A DNA stretch of 64,000 nt from Shimia biformata (GTDB taxonomy: Bacteria > Pseudomonadota > Alphaproteobacteria > Rhodobacterales > Rhodobacteraceae). The notes below the pieces were generated by a model. That model searched no databases and was not told where the DNA came from. It saw nothing but the letters and a program-made list of their open reading frames with translations. The DNA lies in contig NZ_JAFEJK010000001.1 of assembly GCF_016888515.1 (NCBI RefSeq), positions 2,513,475-2,577,474 of the forward strand, written 5' to 3'. Shown piece after piece: positions 1 through 8,674 of the stretch; the stretch's first letter is position 1, and each line of letters begins with the position of its first letter. Position numbers and translations under genes: made by a program.

Positions 1-794
1 CCGCCTCCGACAAGCGGATCGAGGAAATCAGCGCCAACGTTTTCGACGACGCCCAGGATGATGCCTGCGATCACGGCGCCAAGGATACTGTCGAGACCAC
101 CGAGAACGGCAACCGTCAGACCTTTGAGAAGCAACAGCGACAGCGCCTGATCGACACCCTGAATCTCGCCCCAGATAACGCCAGCGGCGACGGCAACAAC
201 GGATGCCAATGCCCAGGACAACCCAACGCCGCGCTCAACCGCGATACCGACCGACCACGAAGCCATGTAATCATCCGCGATCGCCCGCAACTTGATCCCG
301 GTCCGGGTTCGGAAAAACAGCATGAATGCGACAAACAAGGCGAGCGCAACACCGGCACCAACCAGATGGATGCGGCTGATGAAGATGTCGCCCAGGAACA
401 GCGGATCATAGCTGACGCCCAGTTCCATCGAACGCGACGTCCCGCCCCAGATCGCAAGCGTTGTACCCCGCAGGAAAATGTCGAGGCCGAGTGTCAGCAT
501 CAAGATCATGACAACCGGCCGACCTGCGAGACGGCGCAGGGCAACACGCTCAATGCCGAACCCAAGGCCTAACATTACAACCGCAGCCAGAGGGATGGCC
601 AGCCACAAGGGTAAACCCACGTCGCGTGCCAGCGCCAGGACCACATAGGCCCCGACCATGGTCAACCCGCCCTGCGCCAGATTGGGCACCGAAGATGCCT
701 TGTAAATCAGCACGAGGCCGATGGCGAATAGCGAGTACAGCAGACCCGTCAAGGCTCCGTTGATCGCAAGCTCTGATAGAAAGACCCAGTCCAT
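1..794 (-). CDS. livH: LivH-type branched-chain amino-acid ABC transporter permease, partial
   Basis: Inner-membrane permease of a HAAT-family importer, normally paired with LivM and driven by LivG/LivF. Translation from the ATG at 794 begins MDWVFLSELAINGALTG and continues into LYSLFAIGLVLIYKAS. It stays hydrophobic, with Gly/Ala-rich membrane helices throughout, and the frame is still open at the left edge, so about 264 N-terminal residues are present. It follows directly on the acyl-CoA ligase stop codon with no spacer, so the two are almost certainly co-transcribed and translationally coupled. With a CoA ligase in the operon, the substrate is more likely an organic acid than an amino acid (inference). 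Confidence 0.88.
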   Translation of the reverse strand, partial: MDWVFLSELAINGALTGLLYSLFAIGLVLIYKASSVPNLAQGGLTMVGAYVVLALARDVGLPLWLAIPLAAVVMLGLGFGIERVALRRLAGRPVVMILMLTLGLDIFLRGTTLAIWGGTSRSMELGVSYDPLFLGDIFISRIHLVGAGVALALFVAFMLFFRTRTGIKLRAIADDYMASWSVGIAVERGVGLSWALASVVAVAAGVIWGEIQGVDQALSLLLLKGLTVAVLGGLDSILGAVIAGIILGVVENVGADFLDPLVGG

Positions 795-2714
795 TTATAC
801 CTCCCTGATGGGAAGGCTTCTTTCGACCTTCCCTACTTCCCCGGTCTCGTAAGTCACCTGCGCGCTTACATGGACCTCTTTTGAACCGTCGTAGAGCGCC
901 GCGATCACGTCAGCATAGCGTTCCTGAACGACCTTCCTCCGCAGTTTTCGGGTTCGCGTGATTTCACCATCGTCCGGGTCGAATTCTTTCGGCAGACTGA
1001 CAAAGCGTTGCAGGCGCAATGGTTCGGTGACGGCCTTGTTGACCCGTTGGAAGGCCTCGCGAAGCAACGTCGCGACCTCTTCACGCTGAGAAAGATCGGC
1101 ATATGACACGTAAGGTACGCCGTTCACTTCGGCCCAGTGCCCCACGGCCTCGAAATCCACGCAGACCATCGCCGTCAGTTCCTTCAGCCCGGCGCCAATC
1201 ACGGCCGCATCCTTGATATACGGGCTGAATTTCAACCGGTTCTCGATGTAGTTTGGAACGTAACGTTCACCGTCGGCGGTGTGCATGACCTCGGATACAC
1301 GCCCCAGAACAACCAGGTGTCCGTCGTCCTCCAGATAGCCGGCATCACCTGTATGCAGCCACCCGCCGTCAAGGGCTTCGGCGGTCGCTTCGGGTTTGTT
1401 GAAGTACCCTTTAAACACGCTGTCCGAGCGCACCAGGATCTCACCGTCTTCGGCAATGCTGACCTCGACGCCAGGCGCGGGTTTGCCAACCGTATGAAGA
1501 CGGACCTCGCCCGGAGCCTGAATCGCGTTGATCGCGCTGTTCTCGGTCTGGCCGTAGAGCTGACGCAACTTGATCCCCAGGGCGCGGTAGAACACAAAGG
1601 TGTCTTCCCCGATCGCTTCACCGCCGGTGAACGCATTCTTGAGGCGGCTCATCCCGAACTGGTCCTTGATCGGACCGAAAACAATCGCCTCGCCCAGAAG
1701 CCGGCCCAATGGCTCAAGAACACCGCCGCTTTTGCCATTCAGCTTGCGCGTTTCCGCCGCGATGGCCCGATCCATGAAAAAATGGTACAGCCACTTCTTT
1801 AAAGGGGTCGAATTTTCGATACCAACCTGGATTGTCGTCAGCATCTGGTCCCAGCTTCTTGGCGCCGCCAGATAGAATGTCGGAGCGATCTCGCGCATGT
1901 CGCGCACGACCGTTTCCTGGCGCTCAGGCACATTCACGGTGAAACGCCAAAGGAGTGCCGCGGCAACGGTTATGGCGTAGTCTCCCACCCAGGCCATCGG
2001 CAAGTACGCGAGGATCTCCTCATTTTCGTCGAAGGCACCCGCCGCATGTCCATTCCGAGCAGCAGCAAGAACGTTCTTCTGACTCAGTACGATGCCCTTC
2101 GGCGCGCCCGTCGTTCCGGAGGAGTGCAGAAAAATGGCCGGATCTTCCGGCTTCGCACGACTAAGCAGTTCCTCACGCAGGCCCGGGGTTTCGTTCAGAT
2201 CGTGCTGACCAACTTCGATCAGGTGATCCCAGGACAACAGTCCTTCAACCTCGTAGAAGCCAAGACCGCGCGCTTCATCATAAATGATGTGGTCGATGCC
2301 CTCGGCGCCCGCGTCCTTCAGTTCCAGGATCTTGTCAACCTGTTCCTGATCTTCGGCGATGGCCGCGACGATTTCGACTTCGCCAAGAAAGTGCCGGAGT
2401 TCTTCGAGCGTCGCGCCGGGATAGGCAGGCATTGCATAGGCACCCAGCAACGAAATAGCCAGCATTCCGCCATACAGCCGCGCCCGGTTGTCGCCCAGGA
2501 TAAGCACCGCCTTGCCCGGTGTTACGCCGATTTTCTCAAGCCCGGCCGCGCAGGCCAGCACCTCTTCGGCGTATTCCGCCCATGTGGTTTCCTTCCAGAT
2601 CCCACGCTCTTTTTCGCGAAGCGCGATTTCCGAACCGTGTTTCGAGGCGTTCCGCGCCAGAATTGCGCCGATCGTGTCGCCGCCCGAAGACTGTTTCTTC
2701 GTCAAATCAGTCAT
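795..2714 (-). CDS. AMP-dependent acyl-CoA synthetase (long-chain type)
   Basis: ANL-superfamily enzyme that activates a carboxylic acid to its acyl-CoA through an acyl-adenylate. At 639 residues it matches the long-chain (FadD15/FACS-like) subgroup. The phosphate-binding loop HSSGTTGAPKG lies near residue 197, followed by the adenylate-binding YGQTE and the HTGDAG hinge region. The ATG at 2714 overlaps the livG stop by 8 nt. Ligases inside liv-type transporter operons are a known arrangement in Alphaproteobacteria, in which an imported acid is trapped as its CoA thioester. The substrate cannot be read from the sequence. Confidence 0.9.
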   Translation of the reverse strand: MTDLTKKQSSGGDTIGAILARNASKHGSEIALREKERGIWKETTWAEYAEEVLACAAGLEKIGVTPGKAVLILGDNRARLYGGMLAISLLGAYAMPAYPGATLEELRHFLGEVEIVAAIAEDQEQVDKILELKDAGAEGIDHIIYDEARGLGFYEVEGLLSWDHLIEVGQHDLNETPGLREELLSRAKPEDPAIFLHSSGTTGAPKGIVLSQKNVLAAARNGHAAGAFDENEEILAYLPMAWVGDYAITVAAALLWRFTVNVPERQETVVRDMREIAPTFYLAAPRSWDQMLTTIQVGIENSTPLKKWLYHFFMDRAIAAETRKLNGKSGGVLEPLGRLLGEAIVFGPIKDQFGMSRLKNAFTGGEAIGEDTFVFYRALGIKLRQLYGQTENSAINAIQAPGEVRLHTVGKPAPGVEVSIAEDGEILVRSDSVFKGYFNKPEATAEALDGGWLHTGDAGYLEDDGHLVVLGRVSEVMHTADGERYVPNYIENRLKFSPYIKDAAVIGAGLKELTAMVCVDFEAVGHWAEVNGVPYVSYADLSQREEVATLLREAFQRVNKAVTEPLRLQRFVSLPKEFDPDDGEITRTRKLRRKVVQERYADVIAALYDGSKEVHVSAQVTYETGEVGKVERSLPIREV

Positions 2715-3513
2715 GCGACCCTCCGATATATGCCTCGATGACCCGCGGGTCCTTCACAACCTCCTTGGGGATGCCACTGGCGATCATTTCACCATAATTC
2801 AGGGCCAGCATCCGATCACAAATGCCGGTGATGACATCCATATGGTGTTCGATCAGCAGAACGCTGACGCCGCGTTCGGCACGGGCATCCAGAATGAAAC
2901 GGGACATATACCCTTTCTCTTCCTGGTTCATGCCGGCCATCGGTTCATCGAGAATCAGCATCTGTGGCTCGGCCACCAATGCCCGCGCCAGCTCGACCCG
3001 TTTTTTCAACCCGATCGGAAGGCCATCGACCAACTCATGCCGGATGCTCTCGAGTTGTAGAAACTCGATCACCTCTTCGACGATCTTGCGGTTTTCGATT
3101 TCTTCACGCTGTGCTGCCCACCAGTAAAGCGCGGTGCGCAGAACGCCCGGTTTCATGTGGATGTGCCGCCCCAGCAGGATGTTGTCCAGAACGCTCATCC
3201 CGTTGAACAAGGCAAGATTCTGGAACGTCCGGGCGACGCCGAGCTTGGCAACCTTGTGAGGTGCCGTACCCGTGATTTCCTTTCCTGCCAACCGGACAGT
3301 CCCCACATTCGGTGGGTAGAACCCGGTAATTGCGTTCGTCAGTGTTGTCTTGCCGCTGCCGTTCGGGCCGACAAGTCCAAAGATTTCCCCCTGCCGAATG
3401 ACGAGGTCCACACCGGTGACAGCGACGATGCCGCCGAACCGTCGCTCGACCCCGCTGCACTCCAGTATCGCCCCATCATCGGCTCCGATTGCTGTTTTAA
3501 TCTTAGTCGTCAT
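2707..3513 (-). CDS. livG: LivG-type ABC transporter ATP-binding protein
   Basis: ATPase subunit of the branched-chain-type importer whose permease is the partial livH. It shows Walker A GPNGSGKTT near residue 52, a Q-loop region, the signature-like LPIGLKKRVELARAL, Walker B MLILDEPMAGM and a switch histidine in LLIEHHMD. Its length (268 aa) fits LivG. The gene follows the SDR gene by 37 nt and overlaps the ligase start, so SDR-livG-ligase-livH reads as one leftward operon. The companion livM, livF and binding protein would lie outside the window. Confidence 0.9.
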   Translation of the reverse strand: MTTKIKTAIGADDGAILECSGVERRFGGIVAVTGVDLVIRQGEIFGLVGPNGSGKTTLTNAITGFYPPNVGTVRLAGKEITGTAPHKVAKLGVARTFQNLALFNGMSVLDNILLGRHIHMKPGVLRTALYWWAAQREEIENRKIVEEVIEFLQLESIRHELVDGLPIGLKKRVELARALVAEPQMLILDEPMAGMNQEEKGYMSRFILDARAERGVSVLLIEHHMDVITGICDRMLALNYGEMIASGIPKEVVKDPRVIEAYIGGSHD

Positions 3514-3550
3514 CTAGATATCATTGTCCCCCTAAGGTTCACGGCCAACA

Positions 3551-4405
3551 TCAGGTAATCCGGAAGTAGTCCGGCCGCCCCGTTGGCCATGGATCCCCCC
3601 ACAATTGCTGCCCACCGTCGATGTTCAGAACTTCTCCGGTTACGAATTTCCCTGAATTCGCCGCCATATAGACAACCCCTTCAGCGACATCCCATTCGTC
3701 CCCGGCGTGCCGCATCGGGTTGGAGTCCTGAAAGGTCGCAGAACCCTCCGGAGGGTAGTTCCCGAAACCGTTGCTTTCGCAGCAACCCGGCGCCACGCAG
3801 TTCACTCGGATACCGTGCGGGGCCCACTCCACCGCAACCGACTTGGACAGGTAAACTACCCCTGCCCGGGCCGCACAGGTATGCGCGATGCCGGGCATGC
3901 CGCGCCAGATATCGGCCACGATGTTGACGATGGAGCCCGATTGCTTGTTGGCAACCCAGTGGCGCGCCGTGGATTGCATCATCCACCACGTGCCGTTCAG
4001 GTTGGTGTCTATGACCGCATTCCAGCCCTTTGGACTAAACTCCAACGCTGCTTGCGGAAACTGACCCCCAGCATTGTTCACCAATACGTCAATCGCCCCG
4101 AACTCCTGGTTCGTCTTGGCGACAAAATCCTCGACCTGCTCAGGCTCCCGGATGGTCATAGGCACAGCGAAAACTTCGCCCCCGAAACTTTCAAGGAACT
4201 CCTTGGCCAAAGCCAGTTTCTCTTCGTTGCGTCCATTGATCGCCAGATTGGCCCCGAGCCTTGCGAACAAGGTCGCAATTGCCAGCCCCAATCCGCCTCC
4301 GGCCCCGGTCACCACAACGACTTTGCCGGTGAATAAACCGCTTGCGTAAACGGTTGCACGTTTTGATAGGTCCTCCCTCGAAGACCCAAACTGCGTCTTA
4401 TTCAT
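3551..4405 (-). CDS. SDR-family oxidoreductase, 2,4-dienoyl-CoA reductase-like
   Basis: Rossmann-fold NAD(P)-dependent short-chain dehydrogenase. The cofactor loop TGAGGGLG and the NNAGG motif are intact. The usual YxxxK catalytic pair is missing: the aligned segment reads HTCAARAGV, with Thr and Arg in those positions. That is what the 2,4-dienoyl-CoA reductase (DECR) branch of SDRs looks like, and it fits the surrounding acyl-CoA genes. The ATG at 4405 is chosen because GGAGGAGG lies 5 to 8 nt upstream; a longer start at 4426 is possible. The exact substrate is unknown. Confidence 0.82.
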   Translation of the reverse strand: MNKTQFGSSREDLSKRATVYASGLFTGKVVVVTGAGGGLGLAIATLFARLGANLAINGRNEEKLALAKEFLESFGGEVFAVPMTIREPEQVEDFVAKTNQEFGAIDVLVNNAGGQFPQAALEFSPKGWNAVIDTNLNGTWWMMQSTARHWVANKQSGSIVNIVADIWRGMPGIAHTCAARAGVVYLSKSVAVEWAPHGIRVNCVAPGCCESNGFGNYPPEGSATFQDSNPMRHAGDEWDVAEGVVYMAANSGKFVTGEVLNIDGGQQLWGDPWPTGRPDYFRIT

Positions 4406-4443
4406 GACGCCTCCTCCCATTCCCATTAGGGGCAGCTGCCAGT

Positions 4444-4472
4444 AATCTAACGGGTGTTAGAAAATTGGTCAA
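4444..4472 (-). promoter_or_regulatory. Promoter with overlapping palindromic operator upstream of the SDR-livG-ligase-livH operon
   Basis: Reading leftward, TTGACC (4467-4472) and TAGATT (4444-4449) are separated by 17 nt, a good sigma-70-type match. A perfect inverted repeat TCTAAC-4-GTTAGA (4446-4461) covers the -10 region and part of the spacer. Its size and position suit a TetR- or PsrA-like repressor that responds to an acyl-CoA. No such regulator is present in the window, so the protein is unknown. Confidence 0.6.
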
Positions 4473-4509
4473 GACAACTTTTCCCACCAGCCCCGCCCGT
4501 TATCTCCGA

Positions 4510-5676
4510 TCAGTAAGACTTTGGAAGTCCAAGGGCTTTTTCTGCTATGAACGACAGAAGCATCTGCGGTGTCACCGGTACGATGCGGAACAGCAGAGCT
4601 TCACGTACCAGTCGCTCCACGTGATATTCCTTAGCATATCCGAATCCGCCAAACGTAATTTGCGCGGCTTCGGTCGCCTCGACCGCGGCGTCGGCGGCCA
4701 AAAGCTTGGCGGCGTTCGCCTCGACGCCGCAGGGTTCTCCCGCATCGTAGAGGGCTGCAGCGTGCATCACCATGAGATTGGCAGATTCCACTCGCGCCCA
4801 GGCTTTGGCGAGTGGATGCTGAACACCCTGATTTTGGCCGATCGGGCGGTCAAAAATCACACGTTCGTTTGCATAATGCGCCGCTCGCGCCAGTGCGTTG
4901 CGCGCAATACCGATGCATTCACCGGCCACCAGGATGCGTTCGGGATTCAACCCGTGCAAAATTTGCCTAAAGCCTTTGCCCTCCTCCCCGATCAGGTCCT
5001 CAGCCGGAATCGGCAATCCATCGATGAAGACTTCGTTCGAATCGACAGCCTTTCGACCCATCTTTTCGATCTCTCGCACGTCAACGAAATTTCGGTCGAG
5101 ATCTGTATAGAACAGGCTCAGCCCTTCGGTCGGGCTGCTCACATCCTCTAGCCGCGTTGTTCTGGCCAGAAGCAACATCTTGTCCGCCACCTGCGCGGTA
5201 GAAATCCAGACTTTTTGTCCGTGCACGACATATCTGTCCCCCTGCCGCACCGCCATGGTCTTCAGCTTTGTGGTGTCTAACCCGGTCGTCGGTTCGGTTA
5301 CGGCGAAACAGGCCTTTTCATCGCCTGCTATTAGAGGGCCAAGCATACGCGCGCGCTGCTCATCGGTCCCAAACTTCACCACCGGGTTGAGCCCGAAAAT
5401 GTTCATGTGGATGGCCGAGGCTCCGCTTGCGCCGGCCCCCGACTCGGCAATTGCCTGCATCATTATGGTCGCCTCGGTGATCCCCAGACCCGCGCCGCCG
5501 ACAGCTTCTGGCATGGCGATACCTAGCCAGCCGCCATCGGCCATTGCCCTGTGCAGATCATGGGGAAAACCACCGTTGCGATCCCGATCCAGCCAATAGT
5601 CGTCGTCGAACCCTGCGCAAATCCGCAGAATCTGGTCGCGAATCTCTTGTTGGTCGGCGGTCAATCGAAATGTCAT
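4510..5676 (-). CDS. Acyl-CoA dehydrogenase family protein
   Basis: FAD-dependent enzyme that would introduce an alpha-beta double bond into an acyl-CoA. The length (388 aa) and layout are standard: an alpha-helical N-terminus, the FAD/substrate motif CFAVTEPTTGLDTT near residue 130, the beta-domain sequence YVVHGQKVWIS, and a C-terminal helical domain with QITFGGFGYAKEYHVERLVREA. The ATG overlaps the CoA-transferase stop codon (ATGA), so the two are translationally coupled. The pairing of CoA-transferase and dehydrogenase suggests the acid is first activated by CoA transfer and then oxidised. Confidence 0.92.
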   Translation of the reverse strand: MTFRLTADQQEIRDQILRICAGFDDDYWLDRDRNGGFPHDLHRAMADGGWLGIAMPEAVGGAGLGITEATIMMQAIAESGAGASGASAIHMNIFGLNPVVKFGTDEQRARMLGPLIAGDEKACFAVTEPTTGLDTTKLKTMAVRQGDRYVVHGQKVWISTAQVADKMLLLARTTRLEDVSSPTEGLSLFYTDLDRNFVDVREIEKMGRKAVDSNEVFIDGLPIPAEDLIGEEGKGFRQILHGLNPERILVAGECIGIARNALARAAHYANERVIFDRPIGQNQGVQHPLAKAWARVESANLMVMHAAALYDAGEPCGVEANAAKLLAADAAVEATEAAQITFGGFGYAKEYHVERLVREALLFRIVPVTPQMLLSFIAEKALGLPKSY

Positions 5677-6884
5677 AGCGCGCGCCCTCCCTCCAATCTT
5701 ACGAGCCCAGCCTCACATAGGGCAGCGATCCGCTCATCGTTAAAACCAAGATCACGCAGAATGCTTTGGCTGTCTGCGCTAGGCGGTCGTCCCAGCCAAC
5801 GAAGCTGACCGGGCGTCGCGCTGAGATGAGGGACCGGACCAATGACCTGGGTCTGTTCGCCGTCGACCGACACGATGTCCCCACGATGGCGTATCTGCTC
5901 GTTCGTCATGATCTCTTCGACGCTCAACACACGCGAGGCAACCGCATCATGGCGGGCGAATACCGCTTCCACTTCCTTAGCCGTGTGCTGCGTGACGAAA
6001 TCATTGATCGCGTCAAAGACCACCGTCATGTGCCGCGACATCTCGCCCAATGTCGCGAACCGCGGGTCATCGGCGAGGGCATCGCCTCCGACCGCCCGCA
6101 ACAGGCGCTGCGCGGTTTCCGCGCTCCCTGCCGAAACGCTCAGCCACACCCCATCGGACGTTCGGAACATCCCCCCCGGAGCAAAGTCCATCGGCTGGCG
6201 CAGCCCATTGCGTCGCGGCGAGAGGTTCGCGCCAGTCAATGCGGGAACAGGATAATCCATCAACCGAAGCAGGGCCTCGAATACTGCAATATCGACGACC
6301 TGACCGCGTGCTATCCCCTTTTCGCGAGCAAATAGCGCGATCATGATTCCCAAAGCGCCCATTAGCCCTGTCGTGCTGTCAGCCGCCGGAAAGCCGGGGT
6401 GCATCGGCGGCCCGTCGGGAAAACCGGTCAGATGCGCTAATCCACTCATGGCCTCCGCAGCACGCCCAAACGCTGGCAGGTCGCGCATCGGACCGTCCTG
6501 TCCGTAACCTGAAACCCGCAAGACAACCAAGTCCGGGTTCCAATCGTGCAAGACGTCTGGCCCAACACCGGCACGTTCCAGCACACCCGGTCGGAAATTC
6601 TCGATCAGCACGTCGGCATCTTCGACCAACTTTCGCAGGATGTCCCGGCCCTCGTCGGACTTCCAGTCCAGACCTAGTGTTTTCTTGTTACGGCCCAAAG
6701 TCTTCCACCAGACGCCCACCCCATCCTCTGCCTTGGGTCCAAGGTCGCGCATCATATCCGTCCGGTTGGGGGCTTCGATCTTGATGACATCTGCACCAAA
6801 ATCCGAGAGTAAAGCTGCCGCAAGTGGTCCGGCAATTACGTGACCAAGTTCTATAATCTTCAGTTGATCAAGGGGTCCAGACAT
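5673..6884 (-). CDS. CaiB/BaiF family III CoA-transferase
   Basis: Family III CoA-transferase that moves CoA between carboxylic acids through an aspartyl-CoA intermediate. The N-terminus PLDQLKIIELGHVIAGPLAA, then DFGADVIKIEAPN and ENFRPGVLERAGV, are hallmark segments. The start at 6884 (MSGPLDQL) gives 403 aa, the usual family length; a longer form from 6953 adds 23 atypical basic residues and is less likely. This is the first gene of the CoA-transferase/dehydrogenase pair and lies just left of an IS66 remnant, so the original upstream region may have been lost. Confidence 0.88.
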   Translation of the reverse strand: MSGPLDQLKIIELGHVIAGPLAAALLSDFGADVIKIEAPNRTDMMRDLGPKAEDGVGVWWKTLGRNKKTLGLDWKSDEGRDILRKLVEDADVLIENFRPGVLERAGVGPDVLHDWNPDLVVLRVSGYGQDGPMRDLPAFGRAAEAMSGLAHLTGFPDGPPMHPGFPAADSTTGLMGALGIMIALFAREKGIARGQVVDIAVFEALLRLMDYPVPALTGANLSPRRNGLRQPMDFAPGGMFRTSDGVWLSVSAGSAETAQRLLRAVGGDALADDPRFATLGEMSRHMTVVFDAINDFVTQHTAKEVEAVFARHDAVASRVLSVEEIMTNEQIRHRGDIVSVDGEQTQVIGPVPHLSATPGQLRWLGRPPSADSQSILRDLGFNDERIAALCEAGLVRLEGGRAL

Positions 6885-7007
6885 CTGCACTTTCGACTTT
6901 GCTAATTTTCTAATGGTTGTTCGATTCCTAGCAAAGGCGAAGTCGGATCTCAAGATTCAAATGTAATCACCTCCCCGAAAACGTAACCGCCCGGTTGTTA
7001 CCATGGA

Positions 7008-7379
7008 TCAGTTCATTGGCGTCCAGTTCCATGGAAGCGGTTCGTTGAGCGGGTTGGTCATGTGATTGTGGATGCGGTCGAGGATTTCGGCCAGCCAGGC
7101 TTGCCGATCGAGGCCGTTCATCTTGGCTGTCTCGACAAGAGACATCGCCCGGGACAGCGTTTCGCCACCGCTGTCGGAGCCTGCAAAAAGCCAGTTTTTT
7201 CGCCCGATGCTGATCGGGCGCATGACGCGCTCGGCGGTGTTGTCGTCGATGCCGACGCGGCCATCTCCAAGGAAGAGCTCGAATGACGGCCAGCAGCTGA
7301 GACCATAGCGGAAGGCCTTCGCGAGATCGCCCTTGCCGGGAATGCGTAGCAGTTGGGCCTCGGTCCATGCCTTGAAGGC
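7008..7379 (-). pseudogene. IS66-family transposase (TnpC) C-terminal fragment
   Basis: Continuous minus-strand frame of about 123 codons that begins at a stop codon (7380-7382) and has no proper start. It reads AFKAWTEAQLLRIPGKGDLA, then GIDDNTAERVMRPISIGRKN and WLFAGSDSGGE, ending near LPWNW. These are diagnostic for the C-terminal end of the IS66 transposase. The rest of tnpC, the accessory genes and the left end are absent. A GTAACCG near 6982 may be the remaining terminal repeat. Confidence 0.85.
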
Positions 7380-7429
7380 CTAGACCATGGAGCGGGAGTG
7401 CGCCTGGCCTGCTGCCAGCCGCAGTTCCG

Positions 7430-7620
7430 CTGTATTTCGTGCCCTCACGAATTATGGCCAGCCGTGCGTTCTTTCAGGCCTGCGGGACGAAGCGCTCGTC
7501 TTTGGCGGCACCGAAGTGGCTCCGACATTCGGCGGTTTTCTCGAAGGCGCGCTTGAGGCGGCGGAATATGCCTACACCGTCCTTAAGATGGGTCGAGGGC
7601 GCTCAGAGAAGCGCTTATAA
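7430..7620 (+). pseudogene. Flavin monoamine oxidase C-terminal remnant
   Basis: The frame encodes ALTNYGQPCVLSGLRDEALV followed by FGGTEVAPTFGGFLEGALEA. The GTE...FGG(F/Y)xEGALEAxE pattern is the C-terminal FAD-contacting segment of flavin-containing amine oxidases. The first ~400 residues of such an enzyme are missing, because the fragment abuts the broken IS66 end. It is a decayed tail with no expected function. Confidence 0.6.
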
Positions 7621-7632
7621 CTGCATCTGCGT

Positions 7633-8029
7633 TCAGGCTGTCGCTGGGGAACCTGAAGTAGCGTTTTCTTTTTTGGGCGGCTTGATCCGGAAGAACAGTG
7701 CATAAAATACCGGAACCGCGACCAGCGTCAGGATCGAGGCGAACGCGAGGCCACCCATGATCGTCGCGGCCATCGATGCGAAGAAGGCGTCTGGTAAGAG
7801 CGGAATCATACCGAAAATCGTTGTGCCCGCAGCCAGCACGACGGGCCTCAAACGGCTGACCGAGCCATCGATCACCGCCTGATAGTCCTCGACACCTTCG
7901 GCGCGTTGCTGATCGATTTCTTCCACCAGCACAATGGCATTCTTCATCAGCATCCCGGAAAGGGACAAGAAGCCGAGAAGCGCCGTGAACGTGAACGGTA
8001 GCCCAGTGAACAGCAGACCGAGAACCATC
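7633..8029 (-). pseudogene. RND multidrug efflux pump (AcrB/HAE1-type) C-terminal remnant
   Basis: Membrane-spanning tail of an RND transporter: VLGLLFTGLPFTFTALLGFL, SGMLMKNAIVLVEEIDQQR, SRLRPVVLAAGTTIFGMIPL and a last helix ending FYALFFRIKPPKK. These are the final transmembrane helices of the family. The N-terminal ~900 residues are gone. Homology ends exactly where the left end of an IS21 element begins (TGTGAACCGGC at 8030), so the IS insertion severed the gene. Confidence 0.8.
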
Positions 8030-8640
8030 TGTGAACCGGCATGCAAAATTGACCCTGTAGAGGGGTGATCGGCGTCCAAAAATGACCCCCTTACAATGAT
8101 GTGGATGATGCCCCCGAGGTCATCGGGGAGCGCAGTGTGGGATGTTGGTCGTGGAGACGATAGCGAAGATCCGGCGGGCGTATTTTCAGGACAAGAAGTC
8201 GATCAAGCAGATCTGCCGTGAGCTGCGGGTATCTCGGAACACGGTGCGCAAGGTGATCCGGTCGGGTGCGACGGAGCTCACCTATGAGCGAACCATTCAG
8301 CCGCAGCCGAAGATCGGGCCCTGGAAAGACATGCTGGACGAGATGCTGGCGGTGAATGCGCGGAAGCCCAAGCGCGAGCGACTGACCCGCATTCGGATCT
8401 TGGAAGAACTTCGGGCCCGAGGTTATGATGGCGGCTATGATGCCGTCCGGCGATACGCGGCCTCCTGGTCCAAGGAGGAAGAGGTGGCATCTGCCGCGGC
8501 CTATGTGCCGCTAAGCTTCGATCCGGGGGAAGCCTACCAGTTTGACTGGAGCCACGAGATCGTGGTGATCGACGGCGTGACAATCACCGTGAAGGTCGCC
8601 CACGTTCGCCTCTGCCACAGCCGGATTCTGTTCGTGCGGG
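8030..8640 (+). mobile_element. IS21-family element, left half only
   Basis: The left terminus starts TGTGAACCGGCATGC at 8030. A second copy of the repeated GACCC-rich end motif (GATCGGCGTCCAAAAATGACC) follows near 8068, as is usual for IS21 ends. The element runs into the istA coding region and stops abruptly at 8640, where an IS3-type terminal repeat begins. The rest of istA, istB and the right end are not found beyond the IS3 element, so this is a fossil. Confidence 0.75.
8142..8640 (+). pseudogene. istA: IS21 transposase IstA, truncated
   Basis: N-terminal ~166 residues of IstA. An HTH segment (KKSIKQICRELRVSRNTVRK) is followed by the start of the DDE domain (AYQFDWSHEIVVIDG). The intact protein would be about 500 aa. 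Reading continues a few codons into the IS3 terminal repeat and then stops at 8678. It is inactive because the remaining catalytic residues are missing. Confidence 0.85.
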
Positions 8641-8674
8641 TGGCCTGCCCCGATCGAGTGGTCCGGTTTCAGTC

